64,000 bases of DNA, from assembly GCA_017516315.1 (NCBI GenBank), contig JAFXDE010000022.1:1-64000 (forward strand), in the 5' to 3' direction. The notes under the pieces were generated by a model. It ran no database searches. It saw only the letters and a list, made by a program, of their open reading frames with translations, and was not told the DNA's origin. The translations under genes and the position numbers were made by a program. This stretch comes from Clostridia bacterium. Lineage in GTDB: Bacteria > Bacillota > Clostridia > Oscillospirales > Acutalibacteraceae. Within the stretch, counting starts at the first letter, position 1. Each line of letters begins with the position of its first letter. Shown here one piece after another: positions 15,530 to 26,100 of this stretch.

Positions 15530-16954
15530 ATGGGTGGTTTTTTTGGCGCAGTCAGTAAAAATGATACGGTTTTAGATGTATTCTTCGGCACTGACTATCA
15601 CTCTCACCTTGGTACCCGCCGTGGCGGTATGGCCGCTTACGACGAAAAAAAGGGATTACAACGCAAAATTCATAAAATAGAAAATTCACCCTTCAGAACA
15701 AAATTCGAAAACATCTCGAATACGATGAAGGGTAACGCAGCAATAGGGTGCATCAGTGATTCTGATGCACAGCCTTTGCTTGTAAGGTCAAAGCTCGGCC
15801 TTTACGCTATCTGTATTATCGGTCTGATAAATAACAGAGAAAAATTAGTAGAGGATTTCCTCTTCACGAACGGCGGTCATTTCGGTGCCGTAACCAACGA
15901 GGGTATCAACTCTACCGAGCTTGTGGCAGCGCTTATAAATCAGAAGGATAATTTCGCTGACGGTATCGAATATGCTCAGAGTCTCATCGACGGTACAGCC
16001 TCTATACTTATCCTCACAGGAGACGGCAGAATAATCGCCGCCCGTGACAGAATGGGAAGAATTCCCGTTTTAATCGGCTCCAACGATGACGGCTACTGTG
16101 TTTCCTTCGAGGATTTCGCCTATAAAAAATTAGGCTACTCCGACTACAAGGAGCTCGGCCCCGGCGAAACGGTAGAATTCACCGCCGACAGCTTTAAGGT
16201 TTTAAAGAAGGCGGGAGAAAAAACTAAAATCTGTGCCTTCCTCTGGTCTTACTACGGCTACTCCAACTCCTGCTATGAGGGTGTCAATGTCGAAGTAATG
16301 CGATATAAAAACGGTAAAATAATGGCAGAGGCAGACCGTAAAAACGGAATAGCGCAGGACATCGACTATGTAAGCGGCGTTCCCGATTCGGGTACTCCCC
16401 ACGCTATCGGCTATGCCCACGAAAGCAGAATTCAGTTTGCCCGACCCTTTATCAAGTACACACCTACCTGGGCACGAAGCTTTACTCCTGCCAACCAGAA
16501 CGAAAGAAACCGTGTGGCAAAAATGAAGCAGATTCCCGTTCACGATCTTATCTACGGCAAAAAGCTTCTTTTCGTAGACGACAGCATAGTAAGAGGCACT
16601 CAGCTTCGCGAGACGGTAGAGTTTCTTTACGAAAACGGCGCACAAGAGGTTCACATCCGTTCTGCCTGTCCTCCGATTATGTACAGCTGCAGATACCTCA
16701 ATTTCTCGAGAGCCACCTCAGAGATGGAGCTTATCGCTCGAAGCACCATTTCGGAGCTTGAGGGAGAAGAGGGTCTTAAGCATATCGACGAATATATCGA
16801 TTCCTCTACCGAGCGCGGTAAAAAATTAAGAAGTGCCATTTGTGAAAAATTGCATTTCACTTCTCTCGAATTCCAGTCTATCGACGGAATTATCGAGGCC
16901 ATAGGACTTCCGGCCGACAAGGTGTGCACCTACTGTTGGACCGGAAAAGAATAA
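15530..16954 (+). CDS. purF: Amidophosphoribosyltransferase-like protein lacking the glutaminase cysteine
   Basis: Position in the operon and the C-terminal half say PurF: the PRPP loop LLFVDDSIVRGTQLRETV (near residue 350), CPPIMYSC and CTYCWTGKE, with cysteines where the B. subtilis enzyme holds a [4Fe-4S] cluster (near 237, 383 and the final CTYC pair). The N-terminal Ntn domain is odd. It begins MGGFFGAVS where active PurF has Cys after Met, the usual RYST motif reads CISDSD, and NGN reads IGLINN. The glutaminase therefore looks dead. I recall similar MGGFFG proteins in Bacteroides. It may use free ammonia, depend on a separate true PurF, or be regulatory. 474 residues, AAGGAG before the ATG. 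Confidence 0.85.
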   Translation: MGGFFGAVSKNDTVLDVFFGTDYHSHLGTRRGGMAAYDEKKGLQRKIHKIENSPFRTKFENISNTMKGNAAIGCISDSDAQPLLVRSKLGLYAICIIGLINNREKLVEDFLFTNGGHFGAVTNEGINSTELVAALINQKDNFADGIEYAQSLIDGTASILILTGDGRIIAARDRMGRIPVLIGSNDDGYCVSFEDFAYKKLGYSDYKELGPGETVEFTADSFKVLKKAGEKTKICAFLWSYYGYSNSCYEGVNVEVMRYKNGKIMAEADRKNGIAQDIDYVSGVPDSGTPHAIGYAHESRIQFARPFIKYTPTWARSFTPANQNERNRVAKMKQIPVHDLIYGKKLLFVDDSIVRGTQLRETVEFLYENGAQEVHIRSACPPIMYSCRYLNFSRATSEMELIARSTISELEGEEGLKHIDEYIDSSTERGKKLRSAICEKLHFTSLEFQSIDGIIEAIGLPADKVCTYCWTGKE

Positions 16955-16979
16955 AACGAAGTATATAGGAGACTGTAAT

Positions 16980-18035
16980 ATGGATCATAAAAATTCTTTT
17001 TCTGCCAGCTATGCTGCAGCAGGCGTAGACATTACTGCCGGTTATAAATCGGTAGAGCTTATGAAAAAGCATGTGGCAAGAACCCGTAACGAAGGCTCTG
17101 TAGATGATGTAGGCGGCTTCGGCGGCTGCTTCGACCTCAGCTGTGTAGCAGGTATGGAGCATCCCGTTTCCGTTTCAGGCACAGACGGCTGCGGTACAAA
17201 AGTTAAGCTTGCTATTCTTATGGATAAGCACGATACTATCGGTATCGATGCAGTGGCTATGTGCGTAAACGACATTATCTGTGTCGGTGCAAAGCCCTTA
17301 TTCTTCCTTGATTATATTGCCTGCGGTAAAAATGTTCCCGAAAAAATCGCGGAAATCGTAAGCGGTGTAGCAGAAGGCTGTGTTCAGTCAGGTGCTGCAC
17401 TTATCGGCGGCGAAACAGCCGAGCATCCCGGTCTTATGCCCGAAGAGGATTATGACCTTGCAGGCTTTGCAGTAGGCGTGGTAGACAAGCCGAAAATGAT
17501 CGATAACAGTAAGATGGCTGCAGGAGATGTAGTTATCGCTCTTCCTTCCACAGGTATCCATTCAAACGGCTTCAGCTTATGCCGTAAGGTTTTCGATATC
17601 GATAATAACAATCCTGAGCTTTATGTTCCCCGTGAGGAGCTCGACGGAAAGACAATAGCTGAAGCATTACTCGTTCCTACAAAGATTTATGTAAAGCCCG
17701 TTCTTGCCCTTATCGAAAAGGTAAGAGTAAAGGGTATTTCTCACATTACGGGCGGCGGCTTCTACGAAAATATTCCTCGCTCCATTCCTGACGGTCTTTG
17801 CGCAAAAATCGACAAAACAGCCGTTAAGGTGCTTCCTATATTCGATGTAATCGCTAAATGGGGCAACATTCCTGAGCGCGATATGTATAACACCTACAAT
17901 ATGGGTGTAGGTATGAGTATCGTGGTTCCCGCTGACGAGGCAGAGCTTTCTGTCGAAGTACTCAAGGAAAACGGCATCGATGCTTATGTTATCGGTGAAA
18001 TCATCGAAGGCGATGAAAAAATAATCATCGAATAA
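16980..18035 (+). CDS. purM: AIR synthetase
   Basis: PurM closes the imidazole ring, FGAM + ATP to AIR. The 351 residues begin SASYAAAGVDITAGYKSVELMK and include GTDGCGTKVKLA, AMCVNDIICVGAKPLFFLDYIACG, LIGGETAEHPG, DVVIALPSTGIHSNGFSL and HITGGGFYENIPR, all standard for the family. Start after AGGAG at 16980, 25 bases after the preceding gene. Confidence 0.98.
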   Translation: MDHKNSFSASYAAAGVDITAGYKSVELMKKHVARTRNEGSVDDVGGFGGCFDLSCVAGMEHPVSVSGTDGCGTKVKLAILMDKHDTIGIDAVAMCVNDIICVGAKPLFFLDYIACGKNVPEKIAEIVSGVAEGCVQSGAALIGGETAEHPGLMPEEDYDLAGFAVGVVDKPKMIDNSKMAAGDVVIALPSTGIHSNGFSLCRKVFDIDNNNPELYVPREELDGKTIAEALLVPTKIYVKPVLALIEKVRVKGISHITGGGFYENIPRSIPDGLCAKIDKTAVKVLPIFDVIAKWGNIPERDMYNTYNMGVGMSIVVPADEAELSVEVLKENGIDAYVIGEIIEGDEKIIIE

Positions 18036-18047
18036 GAGGTACGGCTT

Positions 18048-18656
18048 ATGAGTAAAACAAAAATCGCTGTACTCGTTTCGGGCGGCGGCACTAATTTACA
18101 GGCCCTTATCGATGCACAGAAAAGCGGCATCATCGAAAGCGGTGAAATCGTTCTCGTTATTTCGAATAATAAAAACGCTTACGCTCTTCAGAGAGCAGCG
18201 GACAACGGAATAAAGAGTGAGGTAGTTCTGAAAAAAGAGCTTGGCTCACAGGAGGCCTTCGAGGAAAGAATCCTTTCTCTTCTCAAAGAAAACGGAATCG
18301 AGCTTATCGTTTTAGCAGGCTTTATGAGCATCCTTTCGGAAAGCTTCACCCGACAGTTTGATAAACGCATACTCAATGTCCATCCCTCTCTTATCCCCTC
18401 CTTCTGCGGCAAAGGCTTCTACGGACTTTATGTTCATGAGGCAGCCCTCAGCTACGGAGTAAAGGTTACGGGTGCTACAGTACACTTCGTAAACGAAATC
18501 CCCGACGGCGGAGAAATTATTATGCAGAAGGCTGTGGAAATCAAAGAGGGAGACACTCCCGAAATTCTGCAGAAAAGAGTTATGGAGGAGGCCGAATGGA
18601 TTATTCTTCCTCTTTCTGCTGAAAAAATCTCAAAAGAAATAAAGGAGAACAAGTAA
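18048..18656 (+). CDS. purN: GAR transformylase (10-formyl-THF dependent)
   Basis: PurN formylates GAR using 10-formyl-THF. The 202 residues contain the catalytic set: LNVHPSLIPSF (Asn and His) and VHFVNEIPDGGEII (Asp), plus the N-terminal VLVSGGGTNLQALID. Twelve bases after purM; its stop overlaps the next start by one base (TAATG), implying coupled translation. Confidence 0.97.
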   Translation: MSKTKIAVLVSGGGTNLQALIDAQKSGIIESGEIVLVISNNKNAYALQRAADNGIKSEVVLKKELGSQEAFEERILSLLKENGIELIVLAGFMSILSESFTRQFDKRILNVHPSLIPSFCGKGFYGLYVHEAALSYGVKVTGATVHFVNEIPDGGEIIMQKAVEIKEGDTPEILQKRVMEEAEWIILPLSAEKISKEIKENK

Positions 18657-19372
18657 TGAAAGTTAACACTATTAAAGACGAGCTTAATTCTCTCGCCTAC
18701 CACGGCAGAGGTATTATCATAGGTAAAAGTGCCGACGGTAAAAAGGCTGTAACTGCTTATTTCATTATGGGCAGAAGCGAAAACAGCCGTAACCGCGTTT
18801 TCGTTCTCGAGGGTGACGCTATGCGCACCAAGGCCTTCGACGAAAGCAAAATGACAGACCCCCATCTCATCATCTATTACCCTGTAAGAGTTCTCGGTAA
18901 CAAAACTATAGTTACAAACGGTGACCAGACCGATACCATCTACGAGCTTATGGATAAGCAGATGACCTTCGAGCAGGCTCTCCGTACCCGTGAATTCGAG
19001 GACGACAAGCCTAATTTCACCCCCCGTATTTCAGGTATAATAAGACTCGAAAAGGACGGCATGAATTTCGCTATGTCTATCCTCAAAAGTGCTGAGGGTG
19101 ACGATTCCTCCTGTGAACGCTTCACCTACGCTTACTCTGATCCTCTCTGCGGTAAGGCTAAGTTCATCCACACCTATAACTGCGACGGAAATCCCCTTCC
19201 CTCCTTCGAGGGTGAGCCTAAAACCCTCATCCTTCCCGATGTGGATATTGACGAGCTTACAGACCTTATCTGGACTAACCTCAACGAAGACAACAAGGTT
19301 TCTCTTTTCGTAAGATACATCGACATCGAATCCGGTAAAAGCGAAACCAGAGTAGTTAATAAGAATAAATAA
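18656..19372 (+). CDS. purO: PurO-type IMP cyclohydrolase
   Basis: PurO closes FAICAR to IMP, the last purine step, and is unrelated to the bacterial PurH cyclohydrolase. The 238-residue product starts MKVNTIKDELNSLAYHGRGIIIG and has the family's GRSENSRNRVF block, DPHLIIYYP and FTPRISGIIR. First described in archaea, it also occurs in Clostridia. Here it is adjacent to a PurH that has only the formyltransferase domain, so the two complement each other. Its start overlaps the purN stop by one base. Confidence 0.93.
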   Translation: MKVNTIKDELNSLAYHGRGIIIGKSADGKKAVTAYFIMGRSENSRNRVFVLEGDAMRTKAFDESKMTDPHLIIYYPVRVLGNKTIVTNGDQTDTIYELMDKQMTFEQALRTREFEDDKPNFTPRISGIIRLEKDGMNFAMSILKSAEGDDSSCERFTYAYSDPLCGKAKFIHTYNCDGNPLPSFEGEPKTLILPDVDIDELTDLIWTNLNEDNKVSLFVRYIDIESGKSETRVVNKNK

Positions 19373-19412
19373 GATTAAACGATACTTTCATCAGTATAAA
19401 GGAGTTATAACA

Positions 19413-20597
19413 ATGAAAGAATTTGAACTCAAGTACGGCTGTAACCCCAATCAGAAGCCCGCAAAAATTTATATGCATGACGGAAGCGAGCTTCCTATCG
19501 AAATCCTTTCCGGCAGACCCGGCTACATCAATTTCCTCGATGCCTTTAATTCCTGGCAGCTCGTCAAGGAGCTTAAGGAAGCAACAGGTCTTCCCTGCGC
19601 CGCATCCTTCAAGCATGTAAGCCCCACCTCTGCCGCATGCGGTACAATCCTTCCCGAAAAGCTCAAAAAGGCCTGCTTCGTAGATGATGTAGAAGGTCTC
19701 GACGAAAGCCCCCTCGCCTGCGCTTACGCCAGAGCAAGAGGTACGGACAGAATGTGCTCCTTCGGAGACTGGGTAGCTCTTTCCGATGTATGCGACGCTA
19801 CTACAGCCAAGCTCATCAAAAGAGAAATTTCCGACGGCGTTATCGCTCCCGGCTACACGGACGAGGCTCTCGCCATTCTCAAGCTCAAAAGAAACGGCAA
19901 CTACAATGTAGTTAAAATCGATGCAGACTTCGTTCCTGCCGAAATCGAAACCAAGCAGGTTTACGGAATTACCTTCCAGCAGGGCAGAAATAATTTCGAA
20001 ATCAACGAAGCTCTTCTCGAGGACATCGTTACAAAAAATAAGGAGCTTCCCGAAAGCGCAAAGAGAGACCTTATCGTCGCACTCATCACACTTAAGTACA
20101 CTCAGTCAAACTCCGTATGCTATGCAGTAGACGGTCAGGCTATCGGTGTAGGCGCAGGTCAGCAGTCAAGAATTCACTGCACACGCCTCGCAGGTACAAA
20201 GGCAGATACCTGGCTTCTCCGTCAGGCCGACAAGGTTCTCAACCTTCCCTTCCTTCCCTCTCTCGGCAGAGCAGACAGAGATAACGTTATCGACGGATAT
20301 ATCAATAAGAACGAAGAGGATGTATGTGCAGACGGCAACTGGCAGAAGTATTTCACCTCTCAGCCCGAGCCCTTCACAAAGGAAGAAATGGAAGCACACC
20401 TTAAAACATATTCAGGTATCGCCCTCGGCTCAGACGCTTTCTTCCCCTTCTCAGACAACATCGAAAGAGCCTATCGCAGCGGTGTAAGCTATATCGCAGA
20501 GCCCGGCGGCTCCATCAGAGACGATGCAGTTATCGAATGTGCAGATAAATATAATATGGTAATGGCCTTCACTAAGATGAGACTTTTCCACCACTAA
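19413..20597 (+). CDS. purH: AICAR formyltransferase (monofunctional PurH-type)
   Basis: This enzyme transfers formyl from 10-formyl-THF to AICAR (ZMP), giving FAICAR. The 394 residues match only the AICARFT half of bifunctional Pur[12 protein letters not shown] near the start, the catalytic Lys-His in [13 protein letters not shown], and [16 protein letters not shown]. The usual N-terminal MGS-like cyclohydrolase domain of about 190 residues is absent and is replaced functionally by PurO upstream. AAGGAG precedes the ATG. Its substrate is the ligand of the operon's riboswitch. Confidence 0.95.
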   Translation: MKEFELKYGCNPNQKPAKIYMHDGSELPIEILSGRPGYINFLDAFNSWQLVKELKEATGLPCAASFKHVSPTSAACGTILPEKLKKACFVDDVEGLDESPLACAYARARGTDRMCSFGDWVALSDVCDATTAKLIKREISDGVIAPGYTDEALAILKLKRNGNYNVVKIDADFVPAEIETKQVYGITFQQGRNNFEINEALLEDIVTKNKELPESAKRDLIVALITLKYTQSNSVCYAVDGQAIGVGAGQQSRIHCTRLAGTKADTWLLRQADKVLNLPFLPSLGRADRDNVIDGYINKNEEDVCADGNWQKYFTSQPEPFTKEEMEAHLKTYSGIALGSDAFFPFSDNIERAYRSGVSYIAEPGGSIRDDAVIECADKYNMVMAFTKMRLFHH

Positions 20598-20625
20598 TAA
20601 TAAAATATACAGGAGAACAGACATA

Positions 20626-21867
20626 ATGCTTAAATACTTTGACCAACTTAACGAATTCGACAGTGAAATTTTTGCCGCCTGTGAAAAGGAAATGGACAGA
20701 CAGCAAACTTTCATTGAGCTCATCGCTTCAGAAAACATTGTTTCCAAGGCTGTACTTTTAGCCGCAGGCAGCGTTCTTACAAACAAATACGCAGAAGGCT
20801 ATCCCGGAAAGCGCTACTACGGCGGATGCCATTGCGTTGACGAGGTCGAAAACATCGCCCGCGAAAGAGCTAAGAAGCTTTTCGGTGCCGAACACGCCAA
20901 TGTTCAGCCTCACTCGGGTGCCAATGCCAATCTTGCCGCCTTCTTTGCTCTCTTAGAGGTAGGCGATACGGTTATGGGTATGAACCTTTCTCAGGGCGGC
21001 CACCTTTCTCACGGCTCTCCCGTAAACATTTCCGGTAAATACTGGAATATCGTTCAGTACGGTGTAGATGACACCACAGAAACCATCGACTACGATAAAA
21101 TGCTCGAGCTCGCTAAGGAGTGTCAGCCTAAGCTTATCGTAGTAGGCGCCAGCGCTTACTCCAGAATCATCGACTTCAAGCGCTGCAGAGAAATCGCAGA
21201 CGAGGTAGGCGCATACTTAATGGTTGATATGGCACACATCGCAGGCCTCGTAGCCGCAGGTGTACATCCCTCTCCCGTTCCCTATGCACATGTAGTTACC
21301 TCCACCACTCATAAGACCTTAAGAGGTCCCCGCGGCGGTCTCATTCTCTGTACTGCAGACCTTGCACAGAAAATCGATAAGGCTGTATTCCCCGGTACTC
21401 AGGGCGGTCCTCTTATGCACGTAATCGCAGCTAAGGCCGTAGCCTTCGGCGAAGCACTTACCGACGAATTCAAGGCTTATCAGCAGCAGATAGTCAAAAA
21501 CTGTGCTGTTCTCTGTGATGCTCTTAAAAAAGAAGGCGTCAACATCGTTTCCGGCGGTACTGATAACCATCTTATCCTTCTTGATCTCCGTTCCTTCGAC
21601 CTTTCAGGTAAAGAGCTCGAAAAGAGACTCGACGAGGTTCATATCACTACTAACAAAAACACCATTCCTAACGACCCGAAGAGTCCCTTCGTTACAAGCG
21701 GTCTTCGCATCGGTACAGCCGCCGTTACCTCCAGAGGCTTCAAGGAAGAGGAAATGCTTCTTATCGCCAAATGGATAAAGGCAGTTATCACTGACTTCGA
21801 AGGAAACAAGGAACAGGTAACAAAGGAAGTTATGGCTCTTTGCGAGAAATTCCCTATCTATAAATAA
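20626..21867 (+). CDS. glyA: Serine hydroxymethyltransferase
   Basis: GlyA converts serine + THF to glycine + 5,10-methylene-THF (PLP enzyme). The 413 residues include the typical [49 protein letters not shown] and the PLP lysine in [15 protein letters not shown]. Within a purine operon it supplies both glycine (for PurD) and one-carbon units (for PurN and PurH). AGGAG precedes the ATG; 28 bases after purH. Confidence 0.98.
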   Translation: MLKYFDQLNEFDSEIFAACEKEMDRQQTFIELIASENIVSKAVLLAAGSVLTNKYAEGYPGKRYYGGCHCVDEVENIARERAKKLFGAEHANVQPHSGANANLAAFFALLEVGDTVMGMNLSQGGHLSHGSPVNISGKYWNIVQYGVDDTTETIDYDKMLELAKECQPKLIVVGASAYSRIIDFKRCREIADEVGAYLMVDMAHIAGLVAAGVHPSPVPYAHVVTSTTHKTLRGPRGGLILCTADLAQKIDKAVFPGTQGGPLMHVIAAKAVAFGEALTDEFKAYQQQIVKNCAVLCDALKKEGVNIVSGGTDNHLILLDLRSFDLSGKELEKRLDEVHITTNKNTIPNDPKSPFVTSGLRIGTAAVTSRGFKEEEMLLIAKWIKAVITDFEGNKEQVTKEVMALCEKFPIYK

Positions 21868-21878
21868 GGAGAAATCTT

Positions 21879-23141
21879 ATGAAAGTAATGGTTGTAGGTG
21901 GCGGCGGACGCGAACACGCCATCATCAAAAAGCTCAAGGAAAGCAAACAAATTACTGAAATCTTCGCTCTTCCCGGTAACGGTGGTATCGCCGCAGACGC
22001 TACTTGCATTAATATCGGTGCGAAAGATATAGAAAAAATAACAGAATTCGCCAAAGCAGAAAAGATCGATTATGCAGTAGTCGCTCCCGACGATCCCCTC
22101 GTTTTAGGCTGTGTAGACGCTCTGAATGAAATCGGAATTCCATGCTTCGGTCCCGAAAAGAAAGCTGCCATTATCGAAGGCAGTAAGGTTTTCTCAAAGA
22201 ACCTTATGAAAAAATACGGTATTCCCACAGCGGAATACGAGGTATTTACAGACCTTCAGGCAGCTCTCACCTATCTCGATACAGCACCCATCCCCACTGT
22301 AATCAAGGCTGACGGTCTCGCACTCGGTAAGGGCGTTATCATCGCTATGACCAGAGACGAAGCCAAAGAGGCCGTTCGCTCAATGATGGAGGATAAAATC
22401 TTCGGCGAAAGCGGAAGCCAGGTAGTAATAGAAGAATTTCTTACCGGCCCCGAGGTTTCCGTGCTGTCCTTTACCGACGGTAAAACAGTAGTTCCGATGA
22501 TTTCCTCTATGGACCATAAGAGAGCTCTCGATAATGACGAGGGTCTTAACACGGGCGGTATGGGTACCGTAGCTCCCAACCCCTACTACACCGAAGAGGT
22601 GGCAAAGGAATGTATGGAAAGAATCTTCCTCCCCACCGTAAACGCTATGAACAACGAGGGCCGCACCTTCAAGGGCTGTCTTTACTTCGGCCTTATGCTC
22701 ACCCCCAAGGGACCCAAGGTAATAGAATATAACTGCCGCTTCGGCGACCCCGAAACCCAGGTAGTTCTTCCTCTTCTCGACAGCGATCTGCTTACGGTTA
22801 TGATGGCTACCACAAACGGCACTCTCGCTGAAACAGAGGTTAAGTTCAAAAATGAGCATGCCTGCTGTGTTATTATGGCTTCAAAGGGCTATCCTCAAAA
22901 GTATGACAGCGGCTTCGAAATCACTATCGCAGACGAAATCAAGGATAAGGTTTATATAGCAGGTGCAAAGAAGGACGGCGAAAAGCTCCTTTCTGCAGGC
23001 GGACGAGTCTTAGGTGCTACAGAAACTGCCGACTCTCTCGAAAAGGCTATCGACGGCGCTTATGCCCTCGTAGAAAAGATTCATTTCGAAAACGCTTATT
23101 TCAGACACGATATAGGAAAAAAAGCCAAGGAGGCAAAATAA
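21879..23141 (+). CDS. purD: Phosphoribosylamine-glycine ligase
   Basis: PurD ligates glycine to phosphoribosylamine (ATP-grasp enzyme), giving GAR. The 420 residues show MVVGGGGREHAI at the N-terminus, TVIKADGLALGKGVIIA, EEFLTGPEVSVLSF, HKRALDNDEGLNTGGMG and YNCRFGDPETQ. Eleven bases after glyA with AAGGAG; its stop codon directly abuts the purL start. Confidence 0.98.
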   Translation: MKVMVVGGGGREHAIIKKLKESKQITEIFALPGNGGIAADATCINIGAKDIEKITEFAKAEKIDYAVVAPDDPLVLGCVDALNEIGIPCFGPEKKAAIIEGSKVFSKNLMKKYGIPTAEYEVFTDLQAALTYLDTAPIPTVIKADGLALGKGVIIAMTRDEAKEAVRSMMEDKIFGESGSQVVIEEFLTGPEVSVLSFTDGKTVVPMISSMDHKRALDNDEGLNTGGMGTVAPNPYYTEEVAKECMERIFLPTVNAMNNEGRTFKGCLYFGLMLTPKGPKVIEYNCRFGDPETQVVLPLLDSDLLTVMMATTNGTLAETEVKFKNEHACCVIMASKGYPQKYDSGFEITIADEIKDKVYIAGAKKDGEKLLSAGGRVLGATETADSLEKAIDGAYALVEKIHFENAYFRHDIGKKAKEAK

Positions 23142-26100
23142 ATGGTATACCGTATATTTGTTGAAAAGAAAAAGGGACTTGAAAACGAAGCCAAAAGTCT
23201 TCTCGGTGAAGCAAAGCATCTTCTCGGCATCGAAAAAATCGAAAACATCCGTCTTTTCAACCGCTATGATGCAGAAAATATTACAGAAGAATTATTCTCC
23301 TATGCTGTAAAAACTGTTTTCTCCGAGCCTCAGCTTGACGATGTTTATGACAGCATAGAAATTCCCGATGCTTACATTTTTGCAGTAGAAGCTCTTCCCG
23401 GTCAGTTTGACCAGAGAGCAGACTCTGCCGCACAATGTATCCAGATTATCTCTCAGGGCGAGCGTCCTCTTATCCGTACAGCAAAGGTTTATGCTATTTA
23501 CGGTGAGCTTACAGAGGCTGATATAAAGGCCTTCAAAAACCATGTAATCAATGCTGTCGAAAGCCGTGAGGCTTCTCTCGAAAAAGCAGAAACCCTCGTC
23601 GCAGAATATGCTGCTCCCGAAACAGTAGCTACCGTAGACGGCTTTATCGCTATGGACGAGACAGCTCTTGCTTCTCTTCTCGAGGAAAAAGGACTTGCTA
23701 TGGACCTTGATGACCTCAAGTTCTTACAGGCTTATTTCAGAGATACAGAGCACAGAGACCCCACCATCACGGAAATCCGCGTAGTTGACACCTATTGGTC
23801 TGACCACTGCCGTCACACTACCTTCTCTACCCACATCGATAATGTCCGTATCAGTGACCCTGCCGTGCAGGAGGCTTATGACCGTTATTTAGCCGCAAGA
23901 GTAGAGGTTTACGGCGAAGAAAAGGCTGCTAAGCGTCCTCAGACTCTTATGGACATCGCTACCATCGGTACCAAAACTCTCAAAAAGCGCGGTCTTCTTC
24001 CCGAGCTTGACGAAAGCGAAGAAATCAATGCCTGCTCTATCCATGTTACTGCTACAGTAAACGGTGAGGACCAGGACTGGCTTCTTATGTTTAAAAACGA
24101 AACTCACAACCATCCTACAGAAATTGAGCCCTTCGGCGGTGCGGCTACCTGTATCGGCGGCTGTATCCGTGACCCCCTTTCCGGCCGCGCCTATGTTCAT
24201 CAGGCTATGCGTGTAACAGGCGCCGGCGACCCGAGAAAGACTATCGCCGAAACTCTTCCCGGTAAGCTTCCTCAGAGAAAGATATGCCAGACTGCTGCCG
24301 CAGGTTATTCCTCCTACGGTAACCAGATCGGTCTTGCCACAGGTCATGTAGCAGAAATGTATCACGAGGGCTTCGTAGCAAAGCGTATGGAATGCGGTGC
24401 AGTAGTAGCTGCAGCTCCCGCTTACAATGTACGCCGTGAACGCCCTGCTCCCGGCGATGTAATCGTTCTTCTGGGCGGACGAACAGGCCGTGACGGTATC
24501 GGCGGTGCTACCGGCTCATCAAAGAGCCATAATATGAAATCACTTACTACTATGGCCTCCGAGGTTCAGAAGGGTAACGCCCCCGAGGAAAGAAAGATTC
24601 AGAGACTTTTCCGTAACGCTGAGGTAACCCGTCTTATCAAAAGATGCAACGACTTCGGTGCAGGCGGTGTATCTGTTGCTATCGGCGAGCTTGCTCCCGG
24701 CCTTCAGATTGATCTTGATGCAGTACGCAAAAAGTACGAGGGTCTCGACGGTACAGAAATAGCTATTTCCGAATCCCAGGAAAGAATGGCTGTTGTAGTA
24801 GCCGCTGAGGATGCTGATAAATTCATCGCCTTCGCAGAAGAGGAAAACCTCGAGGCTTACCGTGTAGCCGTGGTAACAGAGGAAGAAAGAATGGTTATGA
24901 AATGGAAGGGTAATGTTATTGCCAACCTCAGCCGTGCTTTCCTCGACACTAACGGTGCTATCAAGCATACAGATGTAGCCGTTACCGAAAAGGACCTTTC
25001 CGTATTAAGCAAGGCTATGTTCGGTGACTTACGCGAAATGGCTTCCGATCTCCGTACCGCAAGCCAGAGAGGTCTCGTAGAGCGCTTCGACTCAACCATC
25101 GGTGCAGGCAGTGTGCTTATGCCCTACGGCGGTAAAAAACAGCTCACTCCCACTCAGTCTATGGCTGCCGTACTCCCCGTTCTTCCCGGACAGGAAACAG
25201 ACCAGGCAAGCGTATTCAGCTGGGGCTGTGATCCAGACCACCTTTCCGTAGATCCCTACACAGGCGCTCACGCTTCTATCTATAATTCAGTTGCTAAGCT
25301 TGTAGCCGCAGGCTGTGACTATAAGAAAGCATATCTCACCTTACAGGAATTCTTTGAAAGACTCCGTACAGAGCCTGAGCGTTGGGGCAAGCCCTTCGCA
25401 GCTCTTCTCGGCGCACTCGATGCACAGCTCGAGCTGGGTGCTGCCGCTATCGGAGGTAAGGACTCTATGTCAGGTACCTTCCTTGACAAGGATGTTCCGC
25501 CCACACTCATTTCCTTCGCTATCGCTCCCATCAAAAAGCAGGATGTTATCTCCCCCGAATTCAAGGAAGTCGGCAGTCCCGTTTACCTTTTCGGTGCAGC
25601 TGACGAAGGTGCTGACAGCCTCAAGGCAACATGGGAAGCCTTCCACGCTCTCTGTCAGGCAGGCAAGGTAAAGGCCTCCTGGGCAGTAGAAAGAGGCATC
25701 GGCGAAGCAGTAATGAAGATGTCCTTCGGTAACAATATCGGCTTCAAATCCTGTGTAAAGCTCGGTGAAAACTGGCATCTCGGTATGTGGGGCTTCATCG
25801 TAGCAGAGCTCACTGAGGATGTAGAGCTTCTCGGTGTAATGAAGCTCGGCGAAACCGCCGCAGAGCCCGTTATTGCTCTCGAGGATGACAGTGCAACAAT
25901 CGACGAGCTTTACAAATTACATACAGCTGTACTTGAAGATGTATATCCTACCAAGGCTAAAGAGGATGAGGGAGAAATCCCCACCTTCTCCTTCGAGGGC
26001 AAATGCAGTGCTTCTGCAAAAAATAAAGTAGCAAAGCCCAAGGTGCTCATTCCCGTATTCCCCGGCACAAACTGCGAATACGATTCAGCCCGTGCTGTAG

